A DNA stretch of 11,996 nt from an uncultured Bacteroidales bacterium (GTDB taxonomy: Bacteria > Bacteroidota > Bacteroidia > Bacteroidales > Bacteroidaceae), in NCBI GenBank assembly GCA_902768605.1, contig CACXLY010000073.1, positions 1-11,996 of the forward strand, in the 5' to 3' direction. Below are positions 7,039-11,996 of this stretch, one piece after another. A program made the position numbers and the translations under genes. The stretch's first letter is position 1, and every line of letters starts with the position of its first letter. The notes beneath the pieces were generated by a model. The model saw nothing but the letters and a program-made list of their open reading frames with translations. It searched no databases and had not been told where the DNA came from.

Positions 7039-7084
7039 GAAAAGATGAAAAGGTGAAAAAGTGAAAAGGTGAAAAAGGTGAAAG
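7036..7084. repeat. Octamer array tgaaaagg after the ABC ATPase gene
   Basis: Units: tgagaaaaga, tgaaaagg, tgaaaaag, tgaaaagg, tgaaaaagg, tgaaag. The first TGA is the stop codon of the ATPase gene, the same arrangement as at the ftsK stop. Positions 7046-7066 are identical to 3029-3049. Confidence 0.85.
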
Positions 7085-7109
7085 ACATTAACCTTAACTT
7101 ACAAACATC

Positions 7110-7853
7110 ATGAAAAAGTCATTCCTTGCCCTTGTGGCAGCATTCCTGGTGTTCTCCACGGCAAATGCGCAAACAGACCCTCGCATCCTCAACCATCTTT
7201 CCATAGGAGCTGAGGTCGGCACGATGGGTTGGGGCGTGGACGTCAGCATGCCCATTACTCCTTTCGTCGATGTGCAGGCTGGTTTCTCCATGCTTCCAAA
7301 AGTAGGGTTCAACACATCTGTCGGCATAAGCAGAGTCTTTCCCGGCATCGACTACAAAATCCCGTTGAGAGGGCAAACCTTGATGAAGAACGGCAAACTG
7401 CTCGTCAACGTCATGCCCATTCCCTTCCTGTCAAGTTTTCACATTACCGCCGGCGTTTACATCGGTCCTCAAGATATAATGGGAATAAGCAACAAGGAGC
7501 CGCTTCTTGCCGTTGCCGAATACAATGCCATGTTTCCCGACGACAAGATTGGCATCGCCCTGGGCGACTATCTGCTTGAGCCCGATCGGGAAGGCTACAT
7601 CAACGGCAAGCTCAAGGTCAACCTCGCGAAACCCTATTTAGGCATAGGCATCGGTCGGGGCGTACCGAAGAGACGCATTGGCTTCAAGTTCGATATCGGC
7701 TGCGTCTTCTGGGGAAGCCCTACTGTCTATTGCAACGACATCAAAGTCAACGATACCGACCTCGACGGCGATGGAGATGAAGCAATGAGAATCATCACGA
7801 AGTTTAAGTTCTATCCCGTCATGAACTTCCGCCTTTGCGGCAAGATATTCTAA
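7110..7853 (+). CDS. Secreted, probable outer-membrane beta-barrel protein
   Basis: 247 residues with a classical signal peptide (MKKSFLALVAAFLVFSTANA, likely cleaved before Q21). The mature chain alternates glycine and aromatic/hydrophobic residues in strand-like stretches: HLSIGAEVGTMGWGVDVSMP, VDVQAGFSML, FHITAGVYIG, YLGIGIGRGV, IGFKFDIGCVFWG, FKFYPVMNFRLCGKIF. It ends in phenylalanine, as outer-membrane barrels usually do. A DTDLDGDGDE segment at 215-224 resembles a calcium-binding DxDxDG loop and precedes the last strands, so it could sit in an extracellular or periplasmic turn. I recognise no specific family beyond barrel-like proteins of Bacteroidetes, and the function is unknown. It lies 71 bp after the ATPase gene and 52 bp before the next gene, without an obvious promoter of its own. 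Confidence 0.75.
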   Translation: MKKSFLALVAAFLVFSTANAQTDPRILNHLSIGAEVGTMGWGVDVSMPITPFVDVQAGFSMLPKVGFNTSVGISRVFPGIDYKIPLRGQTLMKNGKLLVNVMPIPFLSSFHITAGVYIGPQDIMGISNKEPLLAVAEYNAMFPDDKIGIALGDYLLEPDREGYINGKLKVNLAKPYLGIGIGRGVPKRRIGFKFDIGCVFWGSPTVYCNDIKVNDTDLDGDGDEAMRIITKFKFYPVMNFRLCGKIF

Positions 7854-7858
7854 CGCTC

Positions 7859-7910
7859 TACCCTTGGGGTAAACAAATCGTAAATAGTAAATTGTCAAAT
7901 AGTAAATGAA
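7859..7910. repeat. Small palindrome and aaatagt heptamers before the Gate-domain gene
   Basis: TACCC-ttg-GGGTA (7859-7871) is a short hairpin with no T-run. It is followed by the units aaatcgt (7875-7881), aaatagt, aaattgt, caaatagt (8 bp) and aaatgaa (7904-7910). The ATG of the next gene (7906-7908) lies in the last unit. This heptamer differs from gaattat but occupies the same kind of position. Confidence 0.75.
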
Positions 7911-9081
7911 ATCGGTTCCCCGCGGCATTCCCTGCCTGATAGTCATCGTTGCGCTCTTCGGCTATCTGTCCTCCGTGATGGGCTTCACGAATATGCTCAA
8001 CACGATAATGCGGACGGCACACGACCTCTTGCTCAACACGGTTTTCTATCTGATGGCCATGTGCGTGCTGACGGGAGCATTGAGTCGCATCTTCAGCGTC
8101 TTTGGCGTTGTCGATTTGCTGCAAAAGATGCTCAAGCCTGTGCTGCGCCCGATGTTCAATCTGCCCGGCGTCTCTTCCGCAGGAGCCTTGATGACGTTCC
8201 TCAGCGACAAGCCCGCCATCATTTCTGTCGCGAAGAATCCTTTGTTTGCCCGTTACTTCAAGCGCTACCAGCACATCAGCCTCGTGAACTTTGCTGGCAG
8301 CTATGCAATGGGCTTGCTCGTCATCATCTTCATGATGGGACACGGCTTCTATACCGAACCCCTTTATGGCCTTGTAGGAGCCATCATCGGCAGCATCATT
8401 TCTACAAGACTCATGCAGCGGCTCATCCTCAAGGAGTGCCCGCAATACAAGGATGAAGACGTCATAGAAGAGGATGGGCAATGGACAATGGTCGATGGAC
8501 AACTGAAACGCACTCCCTACGAGACGCATCCCGACGACCCCAGGCAAACGCTTTTTGTCCGCGTGCTCGATGCTTTGCTCGATGGCGGCAAGAGTGGCGT
8601 GGAGGTTGGTCTTGCCATTATTCCCGGCGTGCTTATCATCTCCACGCTCGTCATGACGCTCACTTTCGGCTCCGACCCCGAAACAGGAACTTACACGGGA
8701 GAAGCCTATCAAGGCACAGAACTGCTGCCGTTCCTAGCTGGCAAAGCTGGCTTCGTCCTCCATTGGCTCTTTGGCTTCAACGCGAGCGAACTCGTCGCTT
8801 TCCCCATTACAGCACTCGGAACGGTGGGCGCTGCGCTTGGTCTCGTTCCTGAGATGATGAGCAAAGGCATCATCGACAGCAATGCTATTGCCGTCTTCAC
8901 CGCAATGGGTATGTGCTGGAGCGGTTTCCTCAGCGCCGATGCCGCCACGCTCGACTCGCTCGGCTACCGGCATTTCATCTCCCGCTCGTTCACCTGCACC
9001 TTCATTGCAGGCTTGTCGGCTGGCATCATCACTCATTGGCTCTACGTTTTCGTTACATATCTGATTGAATTCATAAACTAA
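7906..9081 (+). CDS. Nucleoside-recognition (Gate) domain membrane protein
   Basis: 391-residue integral membrane protein with two membrane halves. The first (about 10-170) has LLLNTVFYLMAMCVLTGALSRIF and then GVSSAGALMTFLSDKPAIISVAKN. The second (about 225-385) has GGKSGVEVGLAIIPGVLIISTLVMTL and a later FNASELVAFPITALGTVGAALG. Repeated amphipathic GxxxG-rich segments of this kind characterise Gate/nucleoside-recognition proteins (the YjiH/SpmA-like group). The transported compound is not established. The cytosolic linker between the halves (about 175-215) contains a heptamer-encoded segment at 190-200 (DGQWTMVDGQL). The gene ends 9 bp before valS, suggesting co-transcription. The start codon lies in the heptamer array. 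Confidence 0.75.
   Translation: MKSVPRGIPCLIVIVALFGYLSSVMGFTNMLNTIMRTAHDLLLNTVFYLMAMCVLTGALSRIFSVFGVVDLLQKMLKPVLRPMFNLPGVSSAGALMTFLSDKPAIISVAKNPLFARYFKRYQHISLVNFAGSYAMGLLVIIFMMGHGFYTEPLYGLVGAIIGSIISTRLMQRLILKECPQYKDEDVIEEDGQWTMVDGQLKRTPYETHPDDPRQTLFVRVLDALLDGGKSGVEVGLAIIPGVLIISTLVMTLTFGSDPETGTYTGEAYQGTELLPFLAGKAGFVLHWLFGFNASELVAFPITALGTVGAALGLVPEMMSKGIIDSNAIAVFTAMGMCWSGFLSADAATLDSLGYRHFISRSFTCTFIAGLSAGIITHWLYVFVTYLIEFIN
8474..8508. repeat. In-frame heptamer repeat inside the Gate-domain gene
   Basis: Five contiguous 7-bp units: atgggca, atggaca, atggtcg, atggaca, actgaaa. They encode DGQWTMVDGQL in the hydrophilic loop between the two membrane halves. The period and the GGACAA core resemble the heptamers in ftsK (1236-1270). 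Confidence 0.75.
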
Positions 9082-9090
9082 TATATTAAT

Positions 9091-11832
9091 ATGGAATTAG
9101 CATCTAAATACAGCCCCGCAGAAGTCGAGGCAAAGTGGTACGAGTATTGGACAAAGCATAAGCTCTTTGCAAGCAAACCCGACAGCCGTGAACCCTATAC
9201 CATTGTCATTCCGCCGCCAAACGTGACGGGTGTGCTCCACATGGGTCACATGCTCAACAACACGATTCAGGACATCTTGATTCGTAAGGCTCGCCTTGAC
9301 GGCAAGAATGCCTGCTGGGTGCCTGGAACCGACCACGCCTCTATTGCTACGGAGGCAAAGGTGGTGAACCGGCTGGCCGAGCAAGGCATCAAGAAGCGCG
9401 ACCTCACACGAGAGGAGTTCCTCAAGCACGCGTGGGCTTGGACCGAAGAGCACGGCGGCATCATCCTCAAGCAACTTCGCAAGCTCGGCGCAAGCTGCGA
9501 CTGGGACCGCACGGCTTTCACGATGGACGAGAAGCGCAGCGAGAGCGTGCTCAAAGTCTTCTGCGACCTCTACGACAAAGGCCTCATCTATCGCGGCCTT
9601 CGCATGGTCAACTGGGACCCAAAGGCTCAGACGGTGCTCTCTACAGAAGAAGTTATCTATCGCGACGAGAAGTCGAAGCTGTATTATCTGAAGTATTATG
9701 TGGCTGATGCCGACGTGAACCCTGTCGTTCCAACAGGTGAGGAAGGAGAGATTCTTCACAAGGACGAGAAGGGCTACTATGCCGTTGTTGCCACCACTCG
9801 CCCCGAGACCATCATGGGCGACACAGCGATGTGCATCAATCCCAAAGACCCGAAGAACCAATGGCTGCGCGGGCACAAAGTTATTGTGCCTTTGGTGGGT
9901 CGCGTTATTCCCGTCATCGAGGACCGCTATGTTGACATCGAGTTCGGTACCGGTTGCTTGAAGGTGACGCCTGCCCACGACGTGAACGACTACCAGCTCG
10001 GCAAGACGCACAACCTCGAAACCATCGACATCTTCAATCCCGACGGCACCATCTCCGAGCAATCGCCGCTTTATGTGGGCATGGACCGCATGGCTTGCCG
10101 CAAGCAAATCGTCAAGGACCTCGATGCTGCTGGCTTGCTCGAAAAGGTCGAGGACTACGAGAACAAGGTGGGCTACTCTGAGCGCAATCAGGACACAGCC
10201 GTCGAGCCGCGACTCTGCAAGCAGTGGTTCCTCTCGATGAAGCACATGGCCGACATCGCTCTGCCTCCCGTGCTCGAAGGCAAACTGAAGTTCCACCCGA
10301 CGAAATACGTCACGACCTATCGCAACTGGCTCGAGAACATTCAGGACTGGTGCATCAGCCGTCAGCTCTGGTGGGGACATCGCATTCCCGCTTACTTCAT
10401 CAGCCTCACCCCTGCCCTCTCCAAAGAAGAGGGTGATAATGAGGAAGAGCGTTTCGTTGTCGCTTTAACGAAGGAAGAGGCTCTGGTAAAAGCTCAGGAG
10501 AAGTACGGCAAGGACATCACTTTGGACATGCTTCATCGCGACGAGGATGCTCTCGACACATGGTTCTCCTCTTGGCTCTGGCCCATCTCGCTCTTCGACG
10601 GCATCAACAACCCCGGCAACGAAGAGATTAGCTACTACTATCCCACCAGCGACCTCGTGACAGGCCCCGACATCATCTTCTTCTGGGTGGCCCGCATGAT
10701 AATGGCTGGCGAGGAATACATGGGCGACATCCCCTTCCGCAATGTCTATTTCACAGGCATCGTGCGCGACAAGCTTGGCCGCAAGATGAGCAAGAGCCTC
10801 GGCAACTCGCCCGACCCGCTCAAGCTTATTGAAGACTACGGAGCCGACGGCGTGCGCATGGGCATGATGCTCGCCGCACCTGCAGGCAACGACATTCTCT
10901 TCGACGAACAGCTCTGCCAGCAAGGCGCTGCTTTCTGCAATAAGATTTGGAACGCCTTCCGACTGATAAAGGGCTGGGAAGTCAACACAGAACTTGCTCA
11001 GTCTGAATCCAATAAGACGTCTATCGCATGGATGCAGGCAAAGCTAAATGCCACATACGCCGAGATAAACGACCTCTACAGCAAGTACCGCCTGAACGAG
11101 GCTCTGATGGCCGCCTTCAAGCTCTTCACCGACGAGTTCAGCGGTTGGTACCTCGAAATGATTAAGCCAGCCTATCAAACGCCCATAGATGCCAAGACAC
11201 TTGAAGCTACGCTCAACATCTTCGACCAGCTGCTCCACATCATCCATCCCTTCATGCCCTTCATCACGGAGGAACTTTGGCAGCACATAGCCGAGCGCAA
11301 GGACGGCGAATCGCTGATGGTTTCCGTCTTCAAGGCAGCTGCTCCGACAGAGGAAGATACTGCGCTCACCCAGAAGGTCGAGGAGATGAAGCAAGTTGTC
11401 AGCGGTGTTCGTGCCGTTCGACAGAGCAAGAACATCTCGCCTCGCGAACCGCTGACCTTGCAAGTGATTGGCAAAGCAAAGGATGGCGTGACCAGCATTC
11501 CCGCACTTGCTGCCATCATCGAGAAGCTTGCAGGACTCGACAAGATTGAGCAGACCAGCGAGAAGAGCGAAGGCACGCAGGCCTTCCTTGTAGGTACCGA
11601 CGAATACGCCGTGCCCATCGGCAACCTGATTGATGCAGATGCTGAGCGCGAGAAGGCCGAGACGGAAATCAAGCGTCTGCAAGGCTTCATGGCAGGCATC
11701 GAGAAGAAACTGCAGAATGAGCGCTTCGTACAAAACGCTCCCGCTCAGGTCGTTGAGCTGGAACGCAAGAAGCTTGCCGACGCACAGAGCAAGATTGCTG
11801 CTCTCGAAGCAACCATCAAGTCCTTAGGATAA
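9091..11832 (+). CDS. valS: Valyl-tRNA synthetase
   Basis: 913-residue class I aminoacyl-tRNA synthetase, cytoplasmic, which charges tRNA-Val and hydrolyses mischarged Thr-tRNA-Val. The [13 protein letters not shown] segment carries the HIGH-type motif HMGH at 50-53. The editing (CP1) domain follows, with [13 protein letters not shown] near 233. The [10 protein letters not shown] and [10 protein letters not shown] landmarks flank a variable loop, and KMSKS is at 565-569. The anticodon-binding domain follows and the C-terminus (about 847-913) is the coiled-coil arm typical of ValRS. The protein is longer than the roughly 875-880 residues I expect for Bacteroidales ValRS. Part of the excess is [16 protein letters not shown] at 438-453, encoded by a palindromic repeat. 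The catalytic motifs are intact, so the enzyme should work. The short 9-bp spacer gives no room for a leader or T-box. Confidence 0.98.
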   Translation: MELASKYSPAEVEAKWYEYWTKHKLFASKPDSREPYTIVIPPPNVTGVLHMGHMLNNTIQDILIRKARLDGKNACWVPGTDHASIATEAKVVNRLAEQGIKKRDLTREEFLKHAWAWTEEHGGIILKQLRKLGASCDWDRTAFTMDEKRSESVLKVFCDLYDKGLIYRGLRMVNWDPKAQTVLSTEEVIYRDEKSKLYYLKYYVADADVNPVVPTGEEGEILHKDEKGYYAVVATTRPETIMGDTAMCINPKDPKNQWLRGHKVIVPLVGRVIPVIEDRYVDIEFGTGCLKVTPAHDVNDYQLGKTHNLETIDIFNPDGTISEQSPLYVGMDRMACRKQIVKDLDAAGLLEKVEDYENKVGYSERNQDTAVEPRLCKQWFLSMKHMADIALPPVLEGKLKFHPTKYVTTYRNWLENIQDWCISRQLWWGHRIPAYFISLTPALSKEEGDNEEERFVVALTKEEALVKAQEKYGKDITLDMLHRDEDALDTWFSSWLWPISLFDGINNPGNEEISYYYPTSDLVTGPDIIFFWVARMIMAGEEYMGDIPFRNVYFTGIVRDKLGRKMSKSLGNSPDPLKLIEDYGADGVRMGMMLAAPAGNDILFDEQLCQQGAAFCNKIWNAFRLIKGWEVNTELAQSESNKTSIAWMQAKLNATYAEINDLYSKYRLNEALMAAFKLFTDEFSGWYLEMIKPAYQTPIDAKTLEATLNIFDQLLHIIHPFMPFITEELWQHIAERKDGESLMVSVFKAAAPTEEDTALTQKVEEMKQVVSGVRAVRQSKNISPREPLTLQVIGKAKDGVTSIPALAAIIEKLAGLDKIEQTSEKSEGTQAFLVGTDEYAVPIGNLIDADAEREKAETEIKRLQGFMAGIEKKLQNERFVQNAPAQVVELERKKLADAQSKIAALEATIKSLG
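10403..10433. repeat. Palindromic repeat element inserted in valS
   Basis: CCCTCTCC (10415-10422), aaa, GAAGAGGG (10426-10433) forms an 8-bp stem with one mismatch, preceded by CTCACCCCTG. I recall this CTCACCCCTGCCCTCTCC-type palindrome as a dispersed repeat in Bacteroidetes genomes, mostly intergenic. Here it is translated as [11 protein letters not shown] in the loop between the [10 protein letters not shown] and [11 protein letters not shown] segments of ValRS. Confidence 0.65.
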
Positions 11833-11853
11833 ACAAAACAAAACTATTGGTGT

Positions 11854-11996
11854 CCGGTAAAAAGCACCGGAGGTGCGAAAGACCACAGACGGGGGTTTTA
11901 ACCCCCGGGACAGGTTAGCCTGACAATAATAAGCCCCGAAGGGGCGACAGAATATGTAACTTGTTTAATAACAAATCGCTTATGTCTCTGTCGCCC
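11854..11996. repeat. REP/BIME-like cluster of palindromes, cut by the window edge
   Basis: Four hairpins follow one another: GCACC-gga-GGTGC (11864-11876), GGGGGT-ttta-ACCCCC (approximately 11891-11906), CAGG-ttag-CCTG (11911-11922) and GCCCC-gaa-GGGGC (11933-11945). The first and last are versions of one 19-bp unit ending in GAAAGA or GACAGA. A third, inverted copy begins at the very end: TCTGTCGCCC (11987-11996) is the reverse complement of GGGCGACAGA (11942-11951). CCGGT (11854-11858) can also pair with ACCGG (11866-11870). No hairpin has a T-run, so this is not a standard terminator, though it may protect the 3' end of the valS mRNA. The sequence resembles dispersed palindromic repeats of Bacteroidetes. 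Confidence 0.7.

Noticed and set aside
9097..10380. 427-codon open frame on the minus strand opposite valS
   Set aside because: A shadow of the ValRS catalytic and editing domains, with no start context or family signature.
11891..11922. G/C-run hairpins after valS as an intrinsic terminator
   Set aside because: No T-run follows either stem. The hairpins belong to a larger palindromic repeat cluster. A transcript-end role is possible but not shown.

Overview
The window looks like chromosomal DNA from the Bacteroidales, most likely Prevotella or a close relative. Four things point there: the gene order ftsK - lolA-like - trxB, the Bacteroidetes-restricted DUF5687 permease paired with an ABC ATPase, a Bacteroidetes-type promoter (TAnnTTTG -7 box) with no Shine-Dalgarno sequences, and AT-rich short tandem repeats between genes. 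The assignment rests on gene content and motifs, not on a database search. All eight genes are on the + strand.

Layout. 1-496 carries no convincing gene. It holds a 10-bp tandem array at the left edge, a degenerate 22-bp periodic array (138-225) and the probable ftsK promoter (about 402-432). 497-3031 is FtsK, the septal DNA translocase. 3093-3755 is a LolA-like periplasmic lipoprotein carrier. 3834-4769 is thioredoxin reductase. 4796-6295 and 6319-7038 are an ABC exporter pair (DUF5687 permease and ATPase). 7110-7853 is a secreted probable outer-membrane beta-barrel protein. 7906-9081 is a nucleoside-recognition/Gate-domain membrane protein. 9091-11832 is valyl-tRNA synthetase. A cluster of palindromes resembling REP/BIME elements fills 11854-11996 and runs off the right edge.

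The genes are closely spaced (9-78 bp) and could be co-transcribed, with no strong intrinsic terminator between them. FtsK (chromosome segregation), LolA (lipoprotein trafficking), TrxB (thiol redox) and ValRS (translation) are housekeeping functions. The ABC pair, the barrel and the Gate-domain protein have unknown substrates. No prophage, integrase, CRISPR array, tRNA, rRNA or defence system is visible.

The unusual feature is the repeats. Most of the spacers are built from different 7- or 8-bp tandem repeats (gaattat, aaatagt, tgaaaagg types), and these supply the start or stop codons of the flanking genes. The same kinds of repeat also lie in frame inside genes: an octamer array encodes the hydrophobic core of the LolA signal peptide, heptamer arrays encode linkers in FtsK and the Gate-domain protein, and a palindromic element encodes an apparent insertion in ValRS. 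I did not find a recognisable new multi-gene system. The repeat-gene interplay is the observation most worth following.
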